Origin: Armatimonas rosea
Lineage (GTDB): Bacteria > Armatimonadota > Armatimonadia > Armatimonadales > Armatimonadaceae
Direction of reading: 5' to 3'
NCBI RefSeq assembly: GCF_014202505.1
Contig: NZ_JACHGW010000001.1
Location: 620,001 to 684,000 of the forward strand
DNA length: 64,000 bases
Of the stretch, positions 52,097-59,550 are shown in pieces. The translations under genes were made by a program, and so were the position numbers. How positions within the stretch are numbered: position 1 is the first letter of the stretch; each line of letters opens with the position of its first letter. Under the pieces are notes generated by a model that was not told the DNA's origin, did no database searches, and saw nothing but the letters and a program-made list of their open reading frames with translations.

Positions 52097-52654
52097 ATGA
52101 AGACACTCTGTATTGGGGGGGCTACTCTGGCCGCGCTCACGTTTTTTTCGACCACGGTCTGGGCGCAGGTGACTCCTGCTCCGGCTCAGATGCCTGCTTT
52201 CGCACAGTTTACGGCGCAGAAGCAGGGCAAGATCAAGGGCGAGGTACTCCAGAAGGGCCGTGAGGAGCAGATGCAGCTCTGGGGCTTTGAGTGGGAGATC
52301 GTGAGCCCGCGTGATCCAGCGTCGGGGGCGGCGACGGGCCGCGTGCAACATAAAGGGGTTCGGCTCTTGCGTAAGGTGGGAGCGGGCTCGGTGCAGCTCT
52401 TTCAGGCGCTTGTCACCAATGAGAACTTTACGGTGGTGCAGCTGAGCTTTTTCGGGGCACCGTCTAAGGGGAGCGGAGCTGAGGCGATGCTGCAGAGCAT
52501 CACTCTCAACAATGCTAGCCTGGCGAGCTACCGACAGTTTGAGCAGCCCGGTGTGGGGTTGATGGAGGAGCTGGTGCTGACGTATCAGAAGCTCACGATC
52601 ACCAACCCGGAGACCGGTGTCTCTAGTGCGACGGAGTCCTCGTCGCGTGTCTAG
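52097..52654 (+). CDS. Secreted Hcp-like protein
   Basis: A 185-aa protein with signal peptide (1-23, ending VWA). The mature part has the Hcp fold pattern: GKIKGEVLQKGREEQMQLWG, SGAATGRVQHKGVRLLRKVG, and LTYQKLTITNPETG. Hcp normally forms type VI secretion tubes and lacks a Sec signal, and no other type VI gene is here, so this is an orphan, exported Hcp-fold protein of unknown role. TACTCT lies 6 nt upstream of the ATG. Its stop abuts that of the GH172 gene. Confidence 0.75.
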   Translation: MKTLCIGGATLAALTFFSTTVWAQVTPAPAQMPAFAQFTAQKQGKIKGEVLQKGREEQMQLWGFEWEIVSPRDPASGAATGRVQHKGVRLLRKVGAGSVQLFQALVTNENFTVVQLSFFGAPSKGSGAEAMLQSITLNNASLASYRQFEQPGVGLMEELVLTYQKLTITNPETGVSSATESSSRV

Positions 52655-53749
52655 CTAGGCTCTTTCGGGGCGGTCTAGGTAGAAGTAGGCCGTCCCGGAC
52701 CAGGCATCTTGGCGCCAGAAGTTGCACCAGCCGTCGGGCTGGGCGGCGAGGTCGATCGGCAGGGGCAGGTCCCTGAGCTTGAGAAAGCCGCCCTGCTGGC
52801 CAGTGTCGATACTGACGGGGATCAGGGGGACGTCTTTTTCCTGAAGAGCGAGCACCTTGGTCTTGTCCGTGCCCCCGATGGTCTGGATCGCGACTTGGAT
52901 GCTCTCGTCGAAGTAGACGGGATCGTCGAGATGGTAGCGGTAGAAGGCCCACTGGCGGTTGGTGCTGTCGGCGATGGGGCAGCCTTGCGTGCGCTGGGCG
53001 TAGGCACCCTGGCCCCAGCCCGTGCCGATGTAGTCTTCCGCGCCCGTGCCACAGAGAGTGGGGAATGTAGCGTCGTCACCGAGCCAGACTTTTACCTCCC
53101 CCTCGCCCCACCACGCACCCTCGTAGCGCTCGTCGGCGGTGACTCCCAGGTTGCAGCCCAGGAAGCGTCCACTGCCGAGGGTCTTGGGCAGGATCACAAA
53201 GTCCTCCCCGAGCGTGTTGGGGGACTCCTCGCGAAAGAGTGCGTGGAAGTAGAGTGTCTCTGGCGAGTGCTCCGCCCCGAGGAGCAGGTCGATATCGTAG
53301 AAGAGGTGCGAGAGGCGTGTGGTGGCCGTGTTGGTGAGGGTCACCTTGGCGGCGGTTCGGAAGGGCATGGGGACAAAGGCGTTGAAGCTGCGCCCCTCGG
53401 GGCTGGAGAAGAGCGCGCACTCAAAGGCCGTCGTGCGCCCCAGCCCGATCCCAAAGAAGTCCCCCAGTGGCACCGAGACCGCAGGCGTTGTGGCACCGTC
53501 CCAGAAGAGTTCTAGCCGCAGCGCCCGTAGCATCTCCGGGCTCCGGTCTGCCACCGTCAGCCAGATACGGGTGATCGTCCCACTGCCCGTCACATTGAGG
53601 AGCGTCTTGGTCTCACCGGGTTCCAGCGAGTCGAAGGCATGACCCTTTGCGCCCTGGTTCTCCTGACCGCCCGCGCCGGGAGCCGCCGTGATATTTTCAA
53701 AGCTCGCCCAGCGTGTCTGGACATGTTTCGGTTTTTCAAAGAGGTTCAT
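52655..53749 (-). CDS. DUF2961/GH172-family glycosidase
   Basis: A 364-aa DUF2961 (GH172) protein: TGSGTITRIWLTV, VPLGDFFGIGLG, FNAFVPMPF, LCGTGAEDYIGTGWGQ and FYRYHLDDPVYF. Some GH172 enzymes act on alpha-fructofuranosides or D-arabinofuranosides, forming trimers. No signal peptide. Start at the ATG 53749; TATCCT lies 9 nt upstream on the minus strand. Confidence 0.9.
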   Translation of the reverse strand: MNLFEKPKHVQTRWASFENITAAPGAGGQENQGAKGHAFDSLEPGETKTLLNVTGSGTITRIWLTVADRSPEMLRALRLELFWDGATTPAVSVPLGDFFGIGLGRTTAFECALFSSPEGRSFNAFVPMPFRTAAKVTLTNTATTRLSHLFYDIDLLLGAEHSPETLYFHALFREESPNTLGEDFVILPKTLGSGRFLGCNLGVTADERYEGAWWGEGEVKVWLGDDATFPTLCGTGAEDYIGTGWGQGAYAQRTQGCPIADSTNRQWAFYRYHLDDPVYFDESIQVAIQTIGGTDKTKVLALQEKDVPLIPVSIDTGQQGGFLKLRDLPLPIDLAAQPDGWCNFWRQDAWSGTAYFYLDRPERA

Positions 53750-53774
53750 ACGACAGCAAGGATACCCGAGCGGG

Positions 53775-53780
53775 TACAAT
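53775..53780 (+). promoter_or_regulatory. -10 hexamer TACAAT, start-proximal, beside a divergent TATCCT
   Basis: TACAAT with 6 nt to the ATG at 53787. The opposite-strand TATCCT (53759-53764) serves the GH172 gene starting at 53749. Both promoters fit in a 37-bp gap. Confidence 0.5.
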
Positions 53781-53786
53781 CCGCGC

Positions 53787-54338
53787 ATGATCTTGACCCT
53801 GTGGCAGGAGCTGACCGTGACGTCGGTGCCTGCGCCCTCGGAGACCGAGGAGTTTCTCGCGGCCCTGCGGCGCATCTACACCAACGGTGGCGCGGAGCTG
53901 CGTGTCTTCGATCTCTCGATGAGCGCGCTCTGGCTGGCGCATGCGGCCTACGACGATCTCGACCGGCTGGGCTTCCCCGAGGAGCTGCTACGCCTTCCCG
54001 CGGTCGATGCCCTCCTCCCCGAGCCCCAGCGCTTGGTGCAGCCTGAGATCGAGGCGGGGTTTTTCCGGCTCGACGAGCCTCTTGAGGACCACCTGACCCT
54101 GCGCTTGGTCAGCGGCGGGGCCTATGTCGCCTGCGATCTGAGCCCGGAGGCCGCCGAAGACGCCGCCCTGGCGTTCTGTAGTGCACTCTTTGCGGAGTCC
54201 AGTGGGAACTTGACCACCTATCTCTCGGAGCTGGGCTGGCACGGCTGGCACCACGATATCGCCTGGGACGCCACCTTGGTGACCGTGGACCGCACCAAAG
54301 GCCGCGTCTGGGTCCTCATGCTCACCGACATGGACTAA
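53787..54338 (+). CDS. Protein of unknown function
   Basis: A 183-aa acidic soluble protein (ILTLWQELTVTSVPAPSETE; LGWHGWHHDIAWDATLVTV). No family recognised and no signal or membrane segment. Trp/His-rich C-terminal part. Transcribed alone from a start-proximal -10; the next genes are on the other strand. Confidence 0.7.
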   Translation: MILTLWQELTVTSVPAPSETEEFLAALRRIYTNGGAELRVFDLSMSALWLAHAAYDDLDRLGFPEELLRLPAVDALLPEPQRLVQPEIEAGFFRLDEPLEDHLTLRLVSGGAYVACDLSPEAAEDAALAFCSALFAESSGNLTTYLSELGWHGWHHDIAWDATLVTVDRTKGRVWVLMLTDMD

Positions 54339-54349
54339 GGGGGCTTTGT

Positions 54350-54505
54350 GCCATCTCTCCGGGTTCGTAGAACTCACCCACCTCTCTTCCCCTGATGGCT
54401 CGCAAGCTCGCCGGGAAGAGAGGCTTGTCTGGTGCCCCTCTTCCCAGCGAGGAACGAGCGACAGGGGGAAGAGGGGGTGGCGAGGGACGAGCCGGGGGAG
54501 ATGGC
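54350..54505. repeat. Palindromic element copy 3
   Basis: 156 bp. GCCATCTCTCCGGG (54350-54363) pairs with CCGGGGGAGATGGC (54492-54505) at 12 of 14 positions. Inner arms CCCTCTTCCC and GGGGGAAGAGGG also pair. The interior GGAACGAG recurs in the other copies. It lies between convergent genes. Confidence 0.6.
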
Positions 54506-54524
54506 CCGAAGTGGTGCCCGAATC

Positions 54525-55169
54525 CTACTCCCAGCCGCTCTCCCAGTGGGGGCCTAGCGACGCCTTGAGCCGCTCGCGGTAGGCATCGGTCTTGACTTTG
54601 CAGCGCCAGGGGACGCCCTTGGACACTCCTTTGCAGACCACACCCTCCGCGACCCCGAACTTCCCCTTGCGGAGCTCATCGGTGAACTGCCCGGTGAGCT
54701 TGCCCCGGTAGACAATGCGCGGCGTGGGGAGGTGGCCAAAATCGCGGATGAAGTCCTCGGGGGCGACAAACGCCTCGCCGGGGAGGGTGAGGTCGAAGAA
54801 GACGAGGCGCTTGGGTTCGTCCGCGCGGTGCTGGCCGGCAAACGAACCTTCTCCCAGGAACTCACAAAACGCTGTGGCTTCGTTCGTGGGGTAGCCGTCG
54901 AGCACAGCGGCGAGGCCCTCGGCGAGGGTGGCTTGGAAGACTGCGGCTGCCTCAGCGAGCTCCGGGTGGGCCGCCACGAACTCCGTGATCCCGCGCTCGG
55001 TGAGGTTGAAGCGATCCCGGCGCGTCCCAAAGGCGTGCCAGCCAAACTCCCGCTCCCAGCAGAAGTGCAGGTTCGTGCCATCGAGCTTCTCAAAGGCAAT
55101 ACAGCGCTCGCCCAGCGGGGCTTTCTCACTGCCGGGCATCTTAGGGTAGTACAGCATACTGTAACTCAT
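54525..55169 (-). CDS. RNA ligase family protein B (ATP-dependent nucleotidyltransferase)
   Basis: A 214-aa covalent nucleotidyltransferase. Motif I FEKLDGTNLHF (predicted AMP-accepting K28), motif III-like CEFLGEGSF, IIIa FFDLTL (124-129), IV EGVVCKG (175-181) and V CKVKTD (190-195) are in order. It is a compact ligase core without a clear accessory domain. Expected to seal 3'-OH/5'-phosphate RNA ends. Its start lies about 29 nt inside the HD-Pnk gene; 55157 is an alternative start. Third gene of the repair operon. Confidence 0.85.
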   Translation of the reverse strand: MSYSMLYYPKMPGSEKAPLGERCIAFEKLDGTNLHFCWEREFGWHAFGTRRDRFNLTERGITEFVAAHPELAEAAAVFQATLAEGLAAVLDGYPTNEATAFCEFLGEGSFAGQHRADEPKRLVFFDLTLPGEAFVAPEDFIRDFGHLPTPRIVYRGKLTGQFTDELRKGKFGVAEGVVCKGVSKGVPWRCKVKTDAYRERLKASLGPHWESGWE

Positions 55170-56235
55170 GGGCTTCGATCGTCGTGGGCACCTCCCAGCG
55201 ATCGAGGTACTTGTGCAGCACGGCCTCCGGGACGGCGGCGGCGCGGTTTCGGTTCTGGGCGAAGAGCCGGGCGTGCGGGGCCTCGCGGTAGACAATCTTG
55301 ACGCGGAAGTTGTAGTCCGCCGCCAGCCCGAGTGGGCGGGCGCGCAGCTCATGGCGCAGGTTGGTGGCGTTCCAGACAAAGTCTTGCTTCTGGCGAAGAT
55401 ACACCCGTGCCCGCTCCAGCGCCGCCATGGCCACGGGCTCCTGCGGGTCGGTTGGGGCGATTCCGAGCTCTTTGCGGAGCACGTCCAGGCTGACCACGGG
55501 CAGGTGCGCGAGGTGTTGCTGGATGTACGTGTCCTTGCCGGAGCCCGGCAGGCCGCTCATGAGAACCAGCTCACCCTGGGTATCGTCGTAGGCGGTGTAG
55601 GTCTTGTCCCGGCCCGGCGTGCGGAAGTAGACCACGCGGCTGTGGGGCGACGGAAACGCGTAGGGAGCGTCCCCGATACCGAGTTCTTTGCAGAGCTCAC
55701 TAAACAGCCCGACTCGCACCAGGGCGTCTTCTGTGTTCGGCGCAACCCGGCCGCGCGTGTCGGCCTCCGCCAGCAGGGCTAGCCAGTCGCAACGGGCGGT
55801 CTGGGCGATGGTGAGGGCCGTCCGCTCGGGATCGTCGCTGTCGAGACAATAACCAGGCCGCATGTGCCAGCGCACCAGGGCACAGACCGCCTCGCGCTCG
55901 GCGAAGTCAAAACCCTGCTCCCAGAGAAGCCGCCGGGCGATATAGGCCCCGATCCGCGCGTGGCCGTTCGACGTGATCCTTCCGTTCTCTTCGTGCTTGG
56001 TGGTCGCGGGCTTGCCGCAGTCGTGGAGGAGCGCGGCGAGCCGGAGAACCCGCTGGGCAGGCGCGTCCAAGTCCGCAAAGCGCGGATCGGCCTCCAGCGC
56101 CTCGACCACCATGCGGGTGTGGGTTGCCACATCGCCCTCGCCATGATGCCGCGGGTCCTGCGGGCACACCGCCATCGCCTGCCACCAGGGAGCCGCCTCG
56201 ACACGCGGCCAGTCTATCCCATGAGCGCTTACCAT
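55141..56235 (-). CDS. HD-Pnk: bifunctional RNA end-healing enzyme
   Basis: A 364-aa fusion. Residues 20-190 form an HD phosphoesterase (H39 region, ALLHDCGKPATTKHEE with H71-D72, SNGHARIGA H92, RWHMRPG H124). Residues 222-350 form a P-loop polynucleotide kinase (LMSGLPGSGKDTYI, K234; SLDVLRKEL D251; VWNATNLRHE). The order matches Runella HD-Pnk, whose HD domain removes 2',3'-cyclic and 3' phosphates and whose kinase phosphorylates 5'-OH ends. Start at MVSAHGIDWP overlaps ligase A by 7 nt; it overlaps ligase B at its end. Confidence 0.9.
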   Translation of the reverse strand: MVSAHGIDWPRVEAAPWWQAMAVCPQDPRHHGEGDVATHTRMVVEALEADPRFADLDAPAQRVLRLAALLHDCGKPATTKHEENGRITSNGHARIGAYIARRLLWEQGFDFAEREAVCALVRWHMRPGYCLDSDDPERTALTIAQTARCDWLALLAEADTRGRVAPNTEDALVRVGLFSELCKELGIGDAPYAFPSPHSRVVYFRTPGRDKTYTAYDDTQGELVLMSGLPGSGKDTYIQQHLAHLPVVSLDVLRKELGIAPTDPQEPVAMAALERARVYLRQKQDFVWNATNLRHELRARPLGLAADYNFRVKIVYREAPHARLFAQNRNRAAAVPEAVLHKYLDRWEVPTTIEAHELQYAVLP

Positions 56236-56930
56236 AAATCCACCCCCTCGGCGAGCTGGTTGGGGACGAGCGGGCGGTCTTTCCAGTGCGTCCCCGAGTC
56301 CAGAATGGTCTGGAGAAACCCGGCGCGCACCCACTTGTAGCGGCCCTTGACCACGCCGTCCTCTTCCCACTTCAGATACAGCCCCTCACTGACCCCGCCA
56401 TCGGACTTGTACAGCGATGGCCCCACGAGCTTGGTGATGTCTTTGAGCTTGCTGAAGATGCCTTCCTTGAGCACGGGAACCGAGACCACGGGGCCACCGG
56501 CGAGCAGCGCGCGGCGGCGTGCCGTGGAGAGAAACGTGTTGGTCTGTGTATCCAGAATGTCGAACTCAAAGAAGTAGTGCGGGAGGCGGTCGTAGAACAC
56601 CGTGTGGCAGGCGTAGAGCCACTCGCCGTAGAGGATGTAGCGCGTTCCTAGTCGCTCCCAGAGCCAGCCCTGGTGGGTCTGGGCCCAGGGCTTGAGGAGG
56701 GCGAACTGCGCCTCGCCGGGGCCGCCGGTGAGGTAGTGCCCCCGGCACTGGAGCTGGAGCGTCCCGTTTTCGTCGAACGAGATCCCCGTGTTCGCGCCGT
56801 CGAGCTTCTCCTCCACCACGAGATACTTCTCCCGTAGCAAGACAAAGGGCAGCCGGTCCGGGTCGTCGCCTTTTTGCAGGCCACTGCCTTCCAGGTGCTG
56901 GGTTCGTGGGTATTTTCGTAGACCGTCCAT
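56229..56930 (-). CDS. RNA ligase family protein A (Rnl2-like)
   Basis: A 233-aa nucleotidyltransferase. Motif I VVEEKLDGANTGISF (predicted K42), III YGEWLY (101-106), IIIa FEFDI (121-125), IV EGLYLKWE (182-189) and V VKGRYKWVR (194-202) are all present, in the Rnl2 pattern. It differs clearly from ligase B in sequence, so the two ligases are not a recent duplication. First gene of the repair operon; preceded by a distant GAGGAG and TACGGT, and only 33 nt from the end of the 840-aa gene, with which it may be co-transcribed. Confidence 0.88.
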   Translation of the reverse strand: MDGLRKYPRTQHLEGSGLQKGDDPDRLPFVLLREKYLVVEEKLDGANTGISFDENGTLQLQCRGHYLTGGPGEAQFALLKPWAQTHQGWLWERLGTRYILYGEWLYACHTVFYDRLPHYFFEFDILDTQTNTFLSTARRRALLAGGPVVSVPVLKEGIFSKLKDITKLVGPSLYKSDGGVSEGLYLKWEEDGVVKGRYKWVRAGFLQTILDSGTHWKDRPLVPNQLAEGVDLW

Positions 56931-56963
56931 GACGCTACCGTATCTCCTCGCGAACCCGGCGTG

Positions 56964-59486
56964 CTAAAGCGAGAGCTGGATCGCCTTAAAAACCCGTAGC
57001 GCCTCGTCGGTGGGGAGGGTGCGCAGGTCCAGCACCGCGCCGTCCCAGGGGAACACGCCCTTCTCTCGCACTTCCCCGTTCAGGAGCTCGGTCCACCAGG
57101 CAGTGACACTCTCTCGGGCGCGGCGTGAGCGCATGGTTTCGAGGAGGGGGTCGGGGTAGCTGTTGGCGAAGAGAACCTCCTTGGAGAAGCGCCGCGCCTG
57201 CTTGACATCATCGGCTTCGAAGGGAGCCTCCTCGCCTGAGTCACCGAAGCCCGGTACGCGGTAGGTGGGGAAGGGCTCGGGCCTCTCCCAGGTGCCGTAC
57301 CAGGAGTTGAGGAGCTGTGACTCTTGGCGGCCCTCGATCCACAGGGTCAGGCGGGGGTTGGCACTCTTGAGGGCTGAGAAAACCTCGGTGAGGAGCGCCT
57401 TATTGGCCGCGAAGCGCAGGGCGTTCCAGCGTGTGAAGGGGTCAGGAGGGGACGCGGGGGCAGGGGCGTCAGGACTAGGGCGACGGACCATCATTCCCAT
57501 CGACATCGGGCGTCGTAGCTCGCCGCTCTCGCCGCGACCGGTGAGGTCGATGGGATCGTAGCCCTCGGAGCGCAGGAATGCCAGCCGCCGCTCGGGGGTG
57601 TAGCCGTACTCTTGCGCTGTAGTGCCACCAAAGCGATTCGCACGGGGGCTGATATAGCCGGGAGCAACGGTCTCGGCGAGCGCGAGGCCCGCCAGGCCGG
57701 GGAGGGATGCCAGGGTGCGCAGCAGAGGGAGCAGGGCGCGCCGGGTCTCAGGGGAGTCGGGGACACGGTAGAGGGCGGGCTTGTCGAACCAGTCCTGATC
57801 GGCGGGGGCACTGGAGGGGAGCTGGGAGAGCACCACCTGGGCGACAATGGGAATCCCGCGTTTCTTACCCTCCGCGAGCGCGGCCTTGAGCGGCTCCAGC
57901 CGAGCGCCGTCAGTGCTGATCCAGAGCTGGGCGAGCTTGGCCGCCGCCGCAGCCTCGACCACGCGCTGCGCCTCTGCGGGACTGGCTGGGGCAAAGACCG
58001 CGATCTGGGTGCTGAGCTTGGGGCGTGGCGGCGCAGGCGGGATCGTGTTTGGCTCGGCGGCCTGACGAGCCTGACGGAGGGCGTTATCAAGCTGAAAGCC
58101 ACTGAAGTCGTCGTTGTAGACCCCGAAGCCAGGCACCTCGAACGTGAGCAAGAGCTGCCGGGAGGCGATCTTGATCCGGCTGCTGTCTAGCGGGGGATTG
58201 ACAATCCCATTGATGCTAGAGCGACTCTGACCTGCTGCTTGCTCTTGGACTGTGCTCTGTATATTCTCTTTCAGTTGCTGCGCGATTGTCGGAGAGAGAC
58301 CGGAGAGGGGGACGACCGCATAGCCCCAGGTTTCTTTTTTCTGGGTCTCTTCGAGCTGCTTGAGGATACTGCTGTCGAGGCCATAGCTGTTGTCGTAGGG
58401 GATAGGGGAGGTTGGTTGGGCGGCTTTCAGGCGCTCGATCATCGCCTGACGCTGTGCCTCTTTGGGTTTTTCGGCCTCCTGTGCTGCCTTCTGCTGGCGT
58501 GCGATCCGAGGAGCCAGCCCCTCGATATCGTCGGTGAGGACCCACGCGCGGCTTTTTCCGGGCACATCGATGAGGCGGAAGGCTCCCGTCACACTCAGCG
58601 CCAGCAGCTCCAGCACCTCTCCGACTGCGGCACTCTGGCCAGGGGCTTGCTTGCTCCAGACCGGCTGCTCCCCTATCCGCTTGTCCGCGAGGAGCTCCAG
58701 ACCCGTTGCTTGTGAGGCACGCAGGAGGAGCTCGCCCACGGTCGTGGCACCTTCGAGCGGGATGCGCCGGGTGAGGCTGGGGTTTTTGTAGTCGAGCTGC
58801 GAGGGCTTGAGCTGGTTGGGAACCCCGCCACTGTCTCGTCCATTGGCGTTCCTCGGATTCGGGAAGCCACGTGTGAGCTGTGGCCGGGTGTCGCCGCTGA
58901 TGCCCCTCCCACCGAAGGTCCCTCCCCCGCCCTGGTTGAGCTTTTCGTCCTGGTAGACATAGCTAAAGGAGATCCCACGTTTGAGCTGGAGGCTACCCTG
59001 CGCGATAGCCTCGGCTGGAACCGGAGCGGCCTGCGGGTTGCGGGTTGTCGCAAGGATGGGCGGGAGGAGCGCTCGGACAAAGCCTTGCTGTGTGGTGCTC
59101 AGGTCGCGTGCACGGAGCCCCGACTGCCCACAGAGGAGCTGCCACTGGCGCGGATCGAGCGAGGCCGCGAGGGCAAGCAGGGCATCTTGCGGCGAGAGCT
59201 GCTGTGTCTGTGGGGGATTCAGGGGCCAGTAGAACTCAGGGACGAGAGCGCTCAGCCCGGTGGTGTGGACAAGGCGGCGCTTGAGCTTTGTGGCGAGCTC
59301 CAAAACATTGACTTCGGTGGCTCCTGGGGAAGCAAAGAGGCTTGGCCCCATCCGCGAGCCGGGGCCGGTTTGAATGATGCGCTCCGGCCCGACAATCAGC
59401 AGGGGGCCGCGCTCGGTGGGAGTCCAGGCGATGCGCTCAAGCAGTGCCTGGGTGGCGGGACGAAGAGTCGGTGGTTGGCGAAACAT
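56964..59486 (-). CDS. 840-aa multidomain protein of unknown function
   Basis: No signal peptide from the ATG at 59486, which has GAGGAGG about 9 nt upstream. The N-terminal 250 residues and a middle region with a Gln/Lys/Glu-rich helical stretch (ARQQKAAQEAEKPKEAQRQA) are not recognised. The C-terminal 350 residues (KLAQLWISTDGARLEPLKAA; RRLAFLRSEGYDPIDLTG) look like a TIM-barrel, possibly glycosidase-like. Upstream of and same strand as the RNA-repair operon. Confidence 0.6.
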   Translation of the reverse strand: MFRQPPTLRPATQALLERIAWTPTERGPLLIVGPERIIQTGPGSRMGPSLFASPGATEVNVLELATKLKRRLVHTTGLSALVPEFYWPLNPPQTQQLSPQDALLALAASLDPRQWQLLCGQSGLRARDLSTTQQGFVRALLPPILATTRNPQAAPVPAEAIAQGSLQLKRGISFSYVYQDEKLNQGGGGTFGGRGISGDTRPQLTRGFPNPRNANGRDSGGVPNQLKPSQLDYKNPSLTRRIPLEGATTVGELLLRASQATGLELLADKRIGEQPVWSKQAPGQSAAVGEVLELLALSVTGAFRLIDVPGKSRAWVLTDDIEGLAPRIARQQKAAQEAEKPKEAQRQAMIERLKAAQPTSPIPYDNSYGLDSSILKQLEETQKKETWGYAVVPLSGLSPTIAQQLKENIQSTVQEQAAGQSRSSINGIVNPPLDSSRIKIASRQLLLTFEVPGFGVYNDDFSGFQLDNALRQARQAAEPNTIPPAPPRPKLSTQIAVFAPASPAEAQRVVEAAAAAKLAQLWISTDGARLEPLKAALAEGKKRGIPIVAQVVLSQLPSSAPADQDWFDKPALYRVPDSPETRRALLPLLRTLASLPGLAGLALAETVAPGYISPRANRFGGTTAQEYGYTPERRLAFLRSEGYDPIDLTGRGESGELRRPMSMGMMVRRPSPDAPAPASPPDPFTRWNALRFAANKALLTEVFSALKSANPRLTLWIEGRQESQLLNSWYGTWERPEPFPTYRVPGFGDSGEEAPFEADDVKQARRFSKEVLFANSYPDPLLETMRSRRARESVTAWWTELLNGEVREKGVFPWDGAVLDLRTLPTDEALRVFKAIQLSL

Positions 59487-59539
59487 AGGTAAAACCCTCC
59501 TCAGGGCATAGGATACCAAAAAAGCGCTTCGCCATGCGC

Positions 59540-59545
59540 TAAAAT
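59540..59545 (+). promoter_or_regulatory. -10 hexamer TAAAAT, start-proximal
   Basis: TAAAAT with 5 nt to the GTG at 59551; no Shine-Dalgarno. Contrasts with the divergent gene at 59486, which has TATCCT far upstream plus a Shine-Dalgarno leader. Confidence 0.45.
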
Positions 59546-59550
59546 GGCCT

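Noticed and set aside
52097-52654. Evidence of a type VI secretion system
   Set aside because: Only an Hcp-like protein with a signal peptide is present; no sheath, baseplate or membrane-complex gene.
55170-55379. Longer start for RNA ligase B
   Set aside because: It would overlap about 240 nt of HD-Pnk in another frame; the ligase motifs start after 55169.
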